DNA of 64,000 bases from Ktedonobacter racemifer DSM 44963 (GCF_000178855.1 NZ_ADVG01000003.1:1488001-1552000); one strand, 5' to 3'; positions 27,824-37,636 are shown, counted from the first letter of the stretch. A program made the numbers and translations. The notes: generated by a model not told the origin, from the letters alone.

Positions 27824-29923
27824 ATGCAGGAGAGAGAGCCTCTTGAGGTAACCACCTTTGGTGAACTGCTAAAATTACTGCGTAAGCGGCAGGGGCTGAG
27901 CCAGCAGCGTCTTGCGGCCCGCCTTGGTGTGCATCGTAATACGATTGGCACCTGGGAACGTGGCGACTTTCTTCCAGATAGCAAGGGTATGGTTCTGGAA
28001 CTGGCCCGCCACCTTCAGCTTGATAGCCAGGAGACGCGTCAACTTCTGGAGGCCAGCTTGATAGCCCTCTCCGCTTACTGGTATGTGCCCTATCCGCGCA
28101 ACCCTTTCTTTACTGGGCGTGAGGAACTATTACAAACTCTGCATGCTCGGCTCACAGAGACAGTCGGTGCCAGTTGTTATGCCTTGAGCGGGCTGGGAGG
28201 CGTTGGGAAGACCCAAACAGCCCTTGAATATGCCTATCTTCATGCTGAGGAATATAGCGCAGTCTTCTGGTGCGATGCGAGTACTCGCGATACGCTTCTT
28301 ATTAGTTTTCAGGCCATAGCACGCGCTTTGCAGTTCTCTCCAGGGCGAGGGCTGGAGGATGAAATTATTTCTTCAGTTCTGCACTGGCTCACCAATCACT
28401 CTGGCTGGCTGCTTATCTTTGATAATGTAGAAGACCTTGCTCTCCTTCAAGAGTTTCTGCCTCTGGCACGCTCGGGTGCCATACTCCTTACTACGCGTCT
28501 CACAGCTCTTCAAGGGCTGGGACATATTGTGTCATTACAGCCATTCACAGCGGCAGAGGGGCGTGTATTTCTAGCTGGACGTCTGTGGACGAATGAGTTG
28601 TCTCCAGTTTCTTCTAAGAAGCAGGAGCATGATACACTCTCTTTTGAGGGAGATGCATTAGTAGAGGCATTGGGTGGTCTGCCGTTGGCTCTTGACCAGG
28701 CAGCTACATATATTGAAGAGACGCAATGCGGTCCTGGCGATTTTTTGCATCTGCTAGAGGCATATCCAGCCGACTTGCTTCAACATCAGGTCAGCATTGC
28801 CGGACATTCCCTTCCTGTGTTCAAAACCTTTCAGGTCTCCATTGAACAAGTGCAAGGTAGGCAGATAGGTGCTGTGGAGCTGCTCACGCTCTGCGCGTTT
28901 CTGGCAGGTGAGAGTATTCCTGAGGAGATGATCAGCCAGGGCGCGTCATCTCTTGATTCAGATTTGCGCTCACTGCTTACAGAGCCTTTGCGACGCAATG
29001 CAGCTCTGAGGGAATTGCTGTCCTATTCCCTGATTGGCCGTAGTGCGCGTGGAAAATTGTTCACCATGCATCGCCTGGTGCAAATGGTGGTGCGAGAAAG
29101 TTTACCTCTGGAGGAGCGACAGAGGTGGATATTGATGGTTACACGTATGCTCGAAGCGCTCTTTCCACTCGATCTGTTGCACGAGGATTACTGGCAGCGG
29201 TGCGAGTGGCTCCTACCTCACGTTTATACTGCTCTGTCCCATGCTGAGCAATGGAGTGTGATAGCGCATCCCATTGCCTTCCTGAGTGCGAAAGTAGCAG
29301 GATATCTCCTTGCTCGCACACGCTATGAGGAGGCGGAGTCCTTTGGCGTGCGGGCGCGGGATATGTTAGAGCAACTTGATGAGCTATCTCATCCCGATAT
29401 GATCTATGTTTTGAGCATCCTGGCAACGCTTTCTAGCGCGCAGGGACGCTATATGCAGGCCCAACAACTCCTACAACAGGCCATCCAGGTGAACGAGCGC
29501 CAGTTGGAGCGTCGCTACCAATCCTACGCGGCGTATTGCCTGAGTAAGCTTGCTGCTCTATATGCTGAGCAGAGTCGTAAAGAAGAGGCGGAGACACTCT
29601 TTCAGCAGGCATTACATACTAGCCAGCTTCTGCTGGCGAAGGAGGAGGAGCATTCCTTGCTAGCCACCGCTTTCAGCGAACTGGCCCAGCTTTGCGTAAA
29701 GTGGGGTCAACTTCAGCAAGCGGAAGAGCTTTTCCGGCAAGCCATTCAGCTTTGTGAGCAGTCATTTACTGGTGCACAGTCTCCTTATCTTGCCATCAGC
29801 CTTACCAACCTGGCCTCGCTCTATTTTAAGCAGGGGCGCTACGAAGAGGCTCAGGCACTTTCGCAACGCTTCATTAGCCTGGAGCGCCAAGGATTACGGA
29901 CAAGGCACCCCTATTTATACTGA
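27824..29923 (+). CDS. XRE-type HTH, NB-ARC ATPase and TPR regulator
   Basis: A 699-residue STAND protein. Residues 8-65 form an XRE helix-turn-helix (LRKRQGLSQQRLAARLGVHRNT). The NB-ARC domain has P-loop SGLGGVGKTQTA near 122-133, Walker B-like WLLIFDNVEDL near 201-211, an arginine finger in LLTTR and the GLPLALDQAA motif near 285. The C-terminus holds TPR-like repeats (from about 515). Such proteins act as signal-gated regulators, and some relatives work in antibiotic control or phage defence. The DNA-binding head favours a regulator. ATG 27824 is chosen; GTG 27809 is also possible. Confidence 0.88.
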   Translation: MQEREPLEVTTFGELLKLLRKRQGLSQQRLAARLGVHRNTIGTWERGDFLPDSKGMVLELARHLQLDSQETRQLLEASLIALSAYWYVPYPRNPFFTGREELLQTLHARLTETVGASCYALSGLGGVGKTQTALEYAYLHAEEYSAVFWCDASTRDTLLISFQAIARALQFSPGRGLEDEIISSVLHWLTNHSGWLLIFDNVEDLALLQEFLPLARSGAILLTTRLTALQGLGHIVSLQPFTAAEGRVFLAGRLWTNELSPVSSKKQEHDTLSFEGDALVEALGGLPLALDQAATYIEETQCGPGDFLHLLEAYPADLLQHQVSIAGHSLPVFKTFQVSIEQVQGRQIGAVELLTLCAFLAGESIPEEMISQGASSLDSDLRSLLTEPLRRNAALRELLSYSLIGRSARGKLFTMHRLVQMVVRESLPLEERQRWILMVTRMLEALFPLDLLHEDYWQRCEWLLPHVYTALSHAEQWSVIAHPIAFLSAKVAGYLLARTRYEEAESFGVRARDMLEQLDELSHPDMIYVLSILATLSSAQGRYMQAQQLLQQAIQVNERQLERRYQSYAAYCLSKLAALYAEQSRKEEAETLFQQALHTSQLLLAKEEEHSLLATAFSELAQLCVKWGQLQQAEELFRQAIQLCEQSFTGAQSPYLAISLTNLASLYFKQGRYEEAQALSQRFISLERQGLRTRHPYLY

Positions 29924-29936
29924 ATTAAAAGGTTTA

Positions 29937-30656
29937 TTATTCGCCGGAAACCGGTGTTTTGCTCTCGGGTTTTGTTGGTGCCATTGTGTGATGGCGCGTG
30001 AGGCGCTTCTCGATCCTGTCACTGATGACATGAGCGATTCTGGCAACGATAGGGAGCAGGAACCAGCTATAGAATACTGCGTTTGCATCAATGTGTGGGA
30101 TGGTTAGCAGGATGAGGGAGAGGCAGAAATAGATGGGCATAATCAGAATACGAATGCAGCGTGTAATAATTTCATGCTGGCTGATTGCTGCATCAATTAA
30201 TCTGTGTTTCCACGAGGCATAGGCCCAGAGCAAGAATGACGAGAGGCCACAGCCTACCAGGACGAGAGTGTAAAATATGACAACTTCAGCCGGGTTCCCA
30301 GTGGTTACCAGGACATTAAAGGAGGCGGGGAAGAAGACGACAAAGGCCAGAAATAAGAATGTGAGCGTAGTAAAGGGTCCATCCTGGCGCTTGATATATG
30401 TCATGAGTTGGCGATGGCTCACCCAATAACCAGCCACAGTAATGAAGGTGATCAGATAAAAGATGCTTTTCGTCAGGAGATTGCCCAGTTCCTCATGTAG
30501 TGCACCTGCCTGTACGCCTTCAGGCAGCTTGATATCAAGTACAAGCAAGGTCATGGCAATGGCAAATATGCCGTCGCAGAGCATAATCAGGCGGTCAAAA
30601 CCGAGGGATTTTTCCTCAAAAATCATTCTTGAGGGGGAATATTGTCTCATTTTCAT
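29937..30656 (-). CDS. TMEM175-family (DUF1211) potassium channel-like membrane protein
   Basis: A 239-residue six-helix membrane protein. The first helix carries the family signature in a slightly altered form (FDRLIMLCDGIFAIAMTLLVLDI; the usual consensus is FSDGVFAIAxTLL). Bacterial TMEM175 proteins are potassium-selective channels lacking a classic filter. Here the usual Phe-Ser of the signature is Leu-Cys, so conductance is not certain. It is convergent with the NB-ARC gene, only 13 bases from its stop. Confidence 0.85.
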   Translation of the reverse strand: MKMRQYSPSRMIFEEKSLGFDRLIMLCDGIFAIAMTLLVLDIKLPEGVQAGALHEELGNLLTKSIFYLITFITVAGYWVSHRQLMTYIKRQDGPFTTLTFLFLAFVVFFPASFNVLVTTGNPAEVVIFYTLVLVGCGLSSFLLWAYASWKHRLIDAAISQHEIITRCIRILIMPIYFCLSLILLTIPHIDANAVFYSWFLLPIVARIAHVISDRIEKRLTRHHTMAPTKPESKTPVSGE

Positions 30657-30756
30657 TCAGTTACTCCATAAGCGGGATGTGTATCTCTGTCTGCTTGTTA
30701 TGTACCTCAGGTATTTCATGGTAAGGCTTGAAATCGCAATTGTCAATCTTAATACT

Positions 30757-30817
30757 AGGTTGGTATTGTTGCATAGTTTGCGGGCTTAGCCCGCAAACTA
30801 TGCAACAATACCAACCT
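30757..30817. terminator. Perfect 29-bp hairpin at the end of the LuxR gene
   Basis: Arms 30757-30785 and 30789-30817 are perfect with a three-base loop. It begins three bases after the stop of the minus-strand LuxR gene and lies before the TMEM175-like gene, so termination of the LuxR transcript is the natural reading. Confidence 0.85.
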
Positions 30818-30819
30818 GA

Positions 30820-33800
30820 TTAAACGAGGCCCAGTTGCCGGGCTGTGTTGCTGGCTTCGACGCGGTTGGAGACGTTGAGTTTGCGGTAAACGCTCTGGAG
30901 TTGAGTGCGGATGGTATTGACTGAGACGACAAGCTCGCGGGCGATATCAGCGTTGCTATTGCCGGAGGCCAGCAGGCGCAGGACGCGCTCTTCCTGTGGG
31001 CTGAGGGATTCGAGCAGGAGTGAGGCGCCGGGTGTGCTCGGCTGCGTTGATGTTGGGCTGCTTGGCGCGAAGGCGTTGAGCAGGTGCAGGGCGTGGTTGC
31101 GCAGGGTTTTGTCTGTAAGGCGAGGCAGGAGCCCGCGCAGGAGCAAGGCCATCTCCTCGCCCTCGTCGAGAAAGAGGCGTGTATAGCCTTCGCTATGCGT
31201 GGTTTCCAGGAGGGTTTGGAGTTGGGTAAATGCTTTGGCCGGTGTTCCCTGCCGCGCATAGGCGAGGACCATGACGACCTGGGCTTCGAGTAAAAGGGCG
31301 ATGTGATCGGTTCGTTGAGCTTCTGCACAGATGTGATTGAGTTGCTCCAGGGCGACAGTGATACTCCCCTGGGCGAGCAGGTAGCGCGTTTTTAGAATGT
31401 GTTCACGCTGGCATTTGAGGAGCGGTAGAGCTTCCTCGCTCTGCTCTATATTGCTGAACCAGCGCTCTACGGCGGCTAGACTGCCGTGCGCCAGTTGAAG
31501 GCGTGCCAGGCAGGTCTGTACTTCGCGGTAGTGCTGATAGCTGAGAGGAGTGTGGGGTGTGGACGTGCGTACTAGCCAGGCAGTCAGGCGCTGTTGGGCC
31601 TGCTTGCCCTGTCCCTGAGCCTGCTCGATCAAGGCCAGGAGGATGCTGGCCTGCGCCTGTACTTCCTCGATATGCATCTGTTCGGAGACCTCCAGGGCTT
31701 CACGCGCCATCGGCTCCGCCTTCTCCAGGTCGTTCCATTGATAGTAGATCTGTGCGAGTCCATACAGGCTGCGCGCAATATCATCGCTATCCTCCTGTGT
31801 CCGGGCTTCGCTGAGCATCTGGCGAAATTGTTCGGCGGTGTGATGCAATGTTCCCTGTTCACAGCCTACCCAGGCCAACATTCCGCGCGTGGCACGCGCG
31901 TAGAGAAAATTGCCCTGTTGCTCATTAAGTGCCAGGGCCTCAAGGAGAACTCGGCGTGCCTCTCGCAGGTCACCAGCGAGGATCTCTCCTGTGCCTACGA
32001 CGGTCAGTGCGAGATTGCGCCAGGTGCGATCCTCTTGTGGGAGCCAGGCCAGCGCTTGCCTGGCCCAGGTCACGGCCTGGAGAATATTGCCCTCCTGGCG
32101 TGATAGTAACGCGCGGAAGGCGAAGATCTCGGCCAGTTTCTCGGTGTTGTTGATGTCGCGCCAGCGCTGTTCCGCCAGGCGCAATAAATGGTCTATATAT
32201 TCTCTGCCAGGGTGAAGTTGTGGCTCTTCCATCAAGAGGAAGAGATGGGTCATCGCATAGTGTACACAGAGGTCGGGATGGTGTGCCAGATCTTTTTCAG
32301 GCAGGCGTCTAAACCAGCGATGCAGCGTATATAGTTCCTGAGTGGCCAGGGCTTGAGTATGCAACTTCTCCTTGAGAAAGCGCTCAAGCAGGTCGAGCGC
32401 GCGCATGAAATTGGTGGCATCGAGTGCCGTCTCAATCGCCTCTGCATAGAGATTATGTGCTTCATACCAGGCACTGGCGCGGGCTAAGAGCCTGTGCAGA
32501 TGCGGCTCGCCCAGGCGCTTATGCGCTTCCTGGCGCATGGTGTCGGCGAAAAGTGGATGATAACGCGCCCATCCTCCCGACCCATGAAGGGGAATCAAGA
32601 AGAGATCGCTGGCGCGCAGGTCCTGGAGCAGCACCGCGCTGTTCTGGCGCTCGCGGATAACATCACACAGTTCGGCATTAACGAGCGGGAGTATGCATGA
32701 TTCTAAGAGAAACTCCTGTTGCTCAGACGTGAGAGTGTGGAGCACCTCTTCAAATAAATAGGCACGTACGCTCCAATGACTACGCGTAAAGGTTTGCAGT
32801 ATCTGTTCTACTTCGCGCCTATCGTTGGCTCCTGTAATGGACATAGCTAGCAGACGCAATCCTGTGCCCCAACCCTCAAGATGTTCGTGAATCTGGCGTA
32901 CCTCTTTGGGTGTGAGCGAAAAGGACAGCACACGCTCAAAGAAGGCGCGTGTCTCTTCCAGAGAGAAGGCCAGGTGAGGAGGGTAGATATCTAATAGCTC
33001 ATTGCGCGCACGCAGACGTGTGAGCGAAAAGGGAGGATCGCCGCGGATGAGCATATAGAGATGCAGCGAGGTCGGTAGGTGATCCAGGAAGAAACTCAGC
33101 GTCTCGATCACCTGGGGCGTGTGTAGCACGTGGCAATCATCCAGGATGAGCACTGTGGGATACTCAAGCTGGCTAAGCTCGTTGAGGAGAGTTGTGAGCA
33201 TCATATGCAATGGCTTAAAGGGAGGCAGGCGATGGGCGCGCAGGAGTGCCAGCGCTTCCTTGCCACAGTCAGGATACGCGTCCTGGCAGGCGGCGATGAT
33301 GTAGCGCCAGAAGCGGATCACATCGTTATCGCCCTCGTCCAGAGTCAGATAAGCTACATGCGGAAATCCCTCCTGAGAGCGGCGTTTGGCAAGCCACTGA
33401 CCGATTGCCGTGGTCTTCCCATAGCCAGCTGGTCCCGCTATGAGGGTCAATTTATACTCCAATCCCTTGTCGAGCAAGGGCCAGAGCTGTTCGCGAGGGA
33501 GGAGTGAGCTTTGAAGACGTGGCAATTGGAGCTTGGGCATCAAGAGCGGCTCAAATTGTGGTGGTTGACTCGTGGCCGTGTTGGGGTACATTGAGGTGTG
33601 CCTCAGCAGCGTCGCGACCTCTTCCAGGCGCTCCAGGTTTAGCTGCTCGCTCCGTCCCAGGTAGCGCTTGACCATGCCTGTCTCCTGGCGCTGGTAGGCA
33701 TACCAATAGCCTTCGCCTGATCTGCGGCGCTCCTTGAGCAGATTAAGCTGACCATTACGCCCATGAAAGGCAAAAGCCGTGTGCTCCCCAAGCCATTGCA

Positions 33801-33909
33801 GCCATTCCTCACCTTGCAAAGAAGAGGCTGTTTCGCCTGCTGGTCCAATAAAAGAGTAGGCATTCAGCTCAGCTAGCCAGCTGATGGTATACTGCGCACG
33901 CCTGGGCAT
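30820..33909 (-). CDS. Large LuxR/MalT-type transcriptional regulator
   Basis: A 1029-residue STAND activator. The N-terminal 100 residues (YTISWLAELNAYSFIGPAG, then GEGYWYAYQRQ and KRYLGRSEQLNLERL) form a small domain resembling the N-terminal segment of other Ktedonobacteria LuxR proteins. Next come the ATPase (P-loop AGPAGYGKTT near 160-169, Walker B-like VLILDDCHVL near 257), a TPR-like domain, and a C-terminal LuxR HTH (LSPQEERVLRLLASGNSNADI, near 962-982). ATG 33909 is chosen because the longer frame from 34017 runs through an upstream hairpin region. It follows an ABC exporter operon on the same strand and may respond to its substrate; this is inference. Confidence 0.9.
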   Translation of the reverse strand: MPRRAQYTISWLAELNAYSFIGPAGETASSLQGEEWLQWLGEHTAFAFHGRNGQLNLLKERRRSGEGYWYAYQRQETGMVKRYLGRSEQLNLERLEEVATLLRHTSMYPNTATSQPPQFEPLLMPKLQLPRLQSSLLPREQLWPLLDKGLEYKLTLIAGPAGYGKTTAIGQWLAKRRSQEGFPHVAYLTLDEGDNDVIRFWRYIIAACQDAYPDCGKEALALLRAHRLPPFKPLHMMLTTLLNELSQLEYPTVLILDDCHVLHTPQVIETLSFFLDHLPTSLHLYMLIRGDPPFSLTRLRARNELLDIYPPHLAFSLEETRAFFERVLSFSLTPKEVRQIHEHLEGWGTGLRLLAMSITGANDRREVEQILQTFTRSHWSVRAYLFEEVLHTLTSEQQEFLLESCILPLVNAELCDVIRERQNSAVLLQDLRASDLFLIPLHGSGGWARYHPLFADTMRQEAHKRLGEPHLHRLLARASAWYEAHNLYAEAIETALDATNFMRALDLLERFLKEKLHTQALATQELYTLHRWFRRLPEKDLAHHPDLCVHYAMTHLFLLMEEPQLHPGREYIDHLLRLAEQRWRDINNTEKLAEIFAFRALLSRQEGNILQAVTWARQALAWLPQEDRTWRNLALTVVGTGEILAGDLREARRVLLEALALNEQQGNFLYARATRGMLAWVGCEQGTLHHTAEQFRQMLSEARTQEDSDDIARSLYGLAQIYYQWNDLEKAEPMAREALEVSEQMHIEEVQAQASILLALIEQAQGQGKQAQQRLTAWLVRTSTPHTPLSYQHYREVQTCLARLQLAHGSLAAVERWFSNIEQSEEALPLLKCQREHILKTRYLLAQGSITVALEQLNHICAEAQRTDHIALLLEAQVVMVLAYARQGTPAKAFTQLQTLLETTHSEGYTRLFLDEGEEMALLLRGLLPRLTDKTLRNHALHLLNAFAPSSPTSTQPSTPGASLLLESLSPQEERVLRLLASGNSNADIARELVVSVNTIRTQLQSVYRKLNVSNRVEASNTARQLGLV

Positions 33910-33930
33910 AGATGTATATTGCTCCCTCTG

Positions 33931-34003
33931 TTTTGCTCCCCAACAATATCTATGGATGATTGTACATGGATGGGGAGCAAAAAACAAGTGCTCCCCATCC
34001 ATG
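33931..34003 (-). promoter_or_regulatory. Leader with mutually exclusive hairpins before the LuxR gene
   Basis: In the minus-strand RNA, 34003-33990 pairs with 33978-33965 over 14 bases. The same GGGGAGCAAAA segment (33982-33972) also pairs with TTTTGCTCCCC (33931-33941), which lies closer to the start codon. The two pairings share bases, so only one can form. This is an attenuator-like arrangement in a 128-base gap between the ABC gene and the LuxR gene. Confidence 0.5.
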
Positions 34004-34037
34004 GCTTGTAAGCACATGGCTTACTCGCTATGTACCT

Positions 34038-35798
34038 CTAGTACAGATCTCCTTTCCAGAGCTGGCGCATCTCTGCGCTATAGGTAAGCAGGTATTCCAG
34101 GTTCCCCTGCGCTTCAATGTGTCCCTCTTTGAGGACGATGATGTGATCGGCTCGCCTCAGCGCTGCTTCGCGGTGTGAGACTACGAGGCAGGTACGCTGT
34201 TCCTGGGCAAAGATGCGCTGCCAGAGTAGGCGTTCAGTCTCAATGTCCAGGGCACTGGAGAGATCGTCGAAGACCAGTAGTTCGGGTTCGCGCGCGAACA
34301 TACGCGCTGCCGCGCTCCGCTGTACCTGGCCGCCTGAGAGCTTGACGCCTCGGGGGCCGATGACGGTTTCCAGGCCGGAAACCAGGGTCTCGACGTCGCG
34401 CTCCATGACTGCGGTGTGGACGGCCTGCTGCACCTGGCCCTCGTCCAGGACAAGACCAAGCGTGATATTCTCGCGCAAGGTTGTGCTGAAGAGTGCGGGC
34501 GTCTGGGGTGTGTAGGCGCTGCGTGGTGGCACAAAGAAGCTTGTAGGCTGCGTCACCAGGCCCCCATTCCAGCGGATCTCGCCCTGCATCTTTGGCAATA
34601 AACCAAGTAGCGCGCGTAGCAGCGTGGTCTTTCCTGAGCCAACGCGCCCGGTGATTACGACAAATTGCCCTTGTTCAATACGCAGGCTGATCTCGCTGAT
34701 GCCACGTTGGGTGCCGGGATAATGATAGCTGAGATCGCTTACCTCTAGTGTCTCCAGACGCTCCTCGGCTCCCTGGCGTAGCACGGGAATAGCTGGTAGG
34801 GGGCCACGACGGTAGATTGGTCCAGGCTTTACCAGGGCATTTGGTTCTGCTCCGAGCATGAGGTCGTTCAAGCGTTTGTGAGCGACCCGCACCTGTCTGT
34901 AGGCCGCGATGCGCTCGATAAGCTCACCGCTGAAGCGGGCGATGTTTGCCATATAGGCGACAAAGAGCGTAAAGTCACCGATAGTAAAGTTGCCTGCGCG
35001 CAACGCACTGCCCGCCAGGAGGAGCACCAGGCCAATGCCGATACTCGAAATGCCGGTATCGAAGAGGCCCAGGAAGGCATTGCTAAAAAGATTCTCCTGA
35101 AGCGCGGCCCGCCTGCGGCGCTGGTTGAGGCGCTGAAAATGTCCGATCACACTCTCGGTCGCGCCCGCGACCTGGACGGCCTGGACGGAGCCAAACATCT
35201 CGACCAGGTAGCTACTGATCGCGCTCCCGGCCTCGCGGGTAGCGGTGCGATAGCGCTCGATACGTCTGCCAAAGGTATTGACCAGCACGTTTCCCAGGAG
35301 CAGAGGTATGACCGCTACAATCGTCAACTGAAGGTTGAGATGGGCCATGATGATGAGCGCTGTCACGGTTTCAACGGCCATGCCAAAGACAAAGGCGCTC
35401 ATTACCAGGAAGAAGCCTACACCTCCTGGATCACGCTGGAGGCGGTTGATAATGTCTCCGTTGGGATAAGGGAGGTCGACTGCCGCGGGCTGACGTAGCA
35501 GGTGCTCCAGCAGGTTCTTGCGTAGCAGGGCCTCGATGTTGAAAATCGGGAAACGCTCGCTTACCATCGTTATGATAAGGCATGTCATGCGTGCCAGTAC
35601 CAGGCCTAGCAAGAGCGCGAGCAGGCCCCAGAAGTTGGCATCGAGCCGCATTCCATGCGTCAGGCCGTCCACGATTTGCTGGATGATGAGGGCTGGCGCC
35701 AGCGGCAGGAGGCGGCGCGGAAACTGGAGCAGTATGTCCCACATGTAGCTCCAGCGCGTAAAGCGTATGAGACGCCATAAAAATTGTTGCGTTTTCAT
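34038..35798 (-). CDS. ABC exporter subunit B (membrane domain plus ATPase with degenerate site)
   Basis: A 586-residue half-transporter: six transmembrane helices (about 20-310) then an ATPase. Walker A GRVGSGKTT lies near 382, the canonical signature LSGGQVQ near 488, and Walker B ELLVFDDLSSALD near 505, in which the usual catalytic Glu is Asp. This makes the local ATP site non-catalytic, as in many heterodimeric exporters. Its start overlaps the stop of the upstream ABC gene by four bases, so the two are coupled and form one heterodimer. It probably exports a drug or peptide. Confidence 0.92.
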   Translation of the reverse strand: MKTQQFLWRLIRFTRWSYMWDILLQFPRRLLPLAPALIIQQIVDGLTHGMRLDANFWGLLALLLGLVLARMTCLIITMVSERFPIFNIEALLRKNLLEHLLRQPAAVDLPYPNGDIINRLQRDPGGVGFFLVMSAFVFGMAVETVTALIIMAHLNLQLTIVAVIPLLLGNVLVNTFGRRIERYRTATREAGSAISSYLVEMFGSVQAVQVAGATESVIGHFQRLNQRRRRAALQENLFSNAFLGLFDTGISSIGIGLVLLLAGSALRAGNFTIGDFTLFVAYMANIARFSGELIERIAAYRQVRVAHKRLNDLMLGAEPNALVKPGPIYRRGPLPAIPVLRQGAEERLETLEVSDLSYHYPGTQRGISEISLRIEQGQFVVITGRVGSGKTTLLRALLGLLPKMQGEIRWNGGLVTQPTSFFVPPRSAYTPQTPALFSTTLRENITLGLVLDEGQVQQAVHTAVMERDVETLVSGLETVIGPRGVKLSGGQVQRSAAARMFAREPELLVFDDLSSALDIETERLLWQRIFAQEQRTCLVVSHREAALRRADHIIVLKEGHIEAQGNLEYLLTYSAEMRQLWKGDLY

Positions 35799-37591
35799 GC
35801 CAGTAGCTCCTCCGGATGCGTCATCTGTAGTAGTCGGGCATAGCGCGAGGCGGGATCTCCCGCCAGATCGGCGCGTGAGCCATACTCCACGATTTGACCG
35901 GCCTCTAGAACCATGATGCGCTCAACGCGCTCCACTGTTGAGAGACGGTGGGCGATAATAAGCGCTGTACGCCCGCGCAGTAAGCGTTCGGTCGCCTGAG
36001 TAATGAGCCGCTCGGTCGCGGGATCCAGGCGCGAGGTGGCCTCATCCAGAATAATCAATTGCGGATCCTTGAGAAAGACGCGGATACAGGCCAGGAGCTG
36101 TGCCTCGCCAGCCGAGAGGCCCGCGCCGTTGCTTGCGAGCGGTGTATCGAGGCCTTCTGGCAGGCGCATATACCAATCATACAGGCCTAATTGGGTGATG
36201 GCTGCGAGGATACGCTCGTCATCGATCCGCTCATCAAAGAAGGTCAGATTCTCGCGCAGCGTGGCGCGGAAGAGCTGCACCTCCTGAGTGACGAGTCCCA
36301 CACGCTGGCGCAGGTCCTCTAGCCATGCCTGGCGCAGATCCTGTCCCCCCAGGCAAATGCTGCCAACCACTGGATCATAGAAGCGCATCAGCAGGCGCGT
36401 GAGCGAGGTCTTACCGCTGCCACTACGCCCGATCAGGCCCACGGCCATTCCGGCTGGCACCTCAAACGAGATGTCGCGCAGTACTGGTTGGGCTGACTCA
36501 TAGTGAAAGGCGACCTCTTCAAAGGCAATGTCCAGGGCACCGGTAGGGAAGCTTACGCCGGGACCATCTGGAACCTGGCTAGCGGTATGATAGATTTCGT
36601 TGATGCGCTCAATGCTGGCCGTGGCCTCCTGAAGGGCGCTAAACTGTTCTGTTAATTCAAAGGTGTAGTCGAGCATGAGCGAGTTGTAGCTCAGGAGGAG
36701 TACAAGTGTCCCGAGTGTGATCGAGCCATGCACGAAGAGGTAGACACTGATGATGAGCGCAAAGATCATGCTCACTACCTCGATTGCCAGCCCGGAAACC
36801 TCAAAGCTGGTCCAGTAGAAGGTGCGCTTGATTTCGGCGGTGTTCTCCTGGCGCTGCAACTGCACATAGCGCCGCAGAATATAGGGTGCTGCTCCACTGG
36901 AGGCGATATCCTCCAGGCTAGCAAGTAGCTCTCCCCAGAAGCCGCTCAAGACTGCTTCCGCCTGCTGGTGTTTCTTATAGTATGGAATAGCAAATTTCTG
37001 GACGCGTACATAGGCAATGATACTGATAACAAGGTAGGCGCCCATGACGATGCCCAACCACGCGTTCTCCCGTGCCATAAGAACCAGGATGCCCAGGACT
37101 AGCAGGGCATTGCCCAGCACGAGAACCATAAAGCGCGAGAAGAAGTTCGCCAGGGAATCAACATTGCCATCGACGCGCTCGATAAGCTCGCCCGGGGTAT
37201 AGCTGCTGTGGAAGGTGCGATCCAGGTTCAGGCAGTGGCGCGTGAGATCCTCACGCAGCCAGTTGGTGGCGCGCCAGCCGACATCCTCACAGAAGTAGGC
37301 TGCGAGCGCGGAGACGAGGCGACCGCCTATCGCCACGCCCAGGTAGAGTAGGGCCGTAAGCGTGAGCACTTGCTGCGTGGCGCCACGCTGAAAGGCGTCG
37401 ATAAAGACGCGGATGATCTGGGGTCCCAGCAATTGCATGGCGATGCTGGCGAAGAGCAGGAGCGCCATCACGGCGACCCTTAGACGCTGTGGCCCCAGAT
37501 AAGTCCGCAAGAGTGTAAGGTACTGGCGCGATGTGACGCGTGGCGGTGAGTTGCGTGCCTTGAGCGACAGTAAAAACTGCCAGAGCTTCAT
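35795..37591 (-). CDS. ABC exporter subunit A (membrane domain plus ATPase)
   Basis: A 598-residue half-transporter with six transmembrane helices and an ATPase. Walker A GRSGSGKTS is near 388, Walker B QLIILDEAT near 515 with the catalytic Glu, and an altered signature LSAGEAQ near 494 in place of LSGGQ. The altered signature would face the degenerate Walker B of subunit B, completing one inactive and one active ATP site. ATG 37591 is chosen because GGAGG sits seven bases before it; the longer frame to 37657 would run through the leader hairpin. The leader (37592-37813) looks regulatory. Confidence 0.92.
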   Translation of the reverse strand: MKLWQFLLSLKARNSPPRVTSRQYLTLLRTYLGPQRLRVAVMALLLFASIAMQLLGPQIIRVFIDAFQRGATQQVLTLTALLYLGVAIGGRLVSALAAYFCEDVGWRATNWLREDLTRHCLNLDRTFHSSYTPGELIERVDGNVDSLANFFSRFMVLVLGNALLVLGILVLMARENAWLGIVMGAYLVISIIAYVRVQKFAIPYYKKHQQAEAVLSGFWGELLASLEDIASSGAAPYILRRYVQLQRQENTAEIKRTFYWTSFEVSGLAIEVVSMIFALIISVYLFVHGSITLGTLVLLLSYNSLMLDYTFELTEQFSALQEATASIERINEIYHTASQVPDGPGVSFPTGALDIAFEEVAFHYESAQPVLRDISFEVPAGMAVGLIGRSGSGKTSLTRLLMRFYDPVVGSICLGGQDLRQAWLEDLRQRVGLVTQEVQLFRATLRENLTFFDERIDDERILAAITQLGLYDWYMRLPEGLDTPLASNGAGLSAGEAQLLACIRVFLKDPQLIILDEATSRLDPATERLITQATERLLRGRTALIIAHRLSTVERVERIMVLEAGQIVEYGSRADLAGDPASRYARLLQMTHPEELLA

Positions 37592-37592
37592 T

Positions 37593-37636
37593 GGTTGTCC
37601 TCCATGAAGGGATACAAGTCGCAGACGAGGACAACC
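37593..37636 (-). promoter_or_regulatory. Hairpin masking the ribosome binding site of the ABC exporter
   Basis: Segment 37627-37636 (GGTTGTCCTC in the RNA) is the perfect complement of 37593-37602 (GAGGACAACC), which holds the GGAGG ribosome site immediately upstream of the ATG at 37591. The loop is 24 bases. Formation would block initiation, a classic translational attenuation geometry as in erm and cat genes. Confidence 0.65.

Noticed and set aside
34878..35498. 206-residue + strand frame opposite the ABC subunit B gene
   Set aside because: It overlaps the conserved membrane domain and has low-complexity, unstructured composition with no ribosome site.
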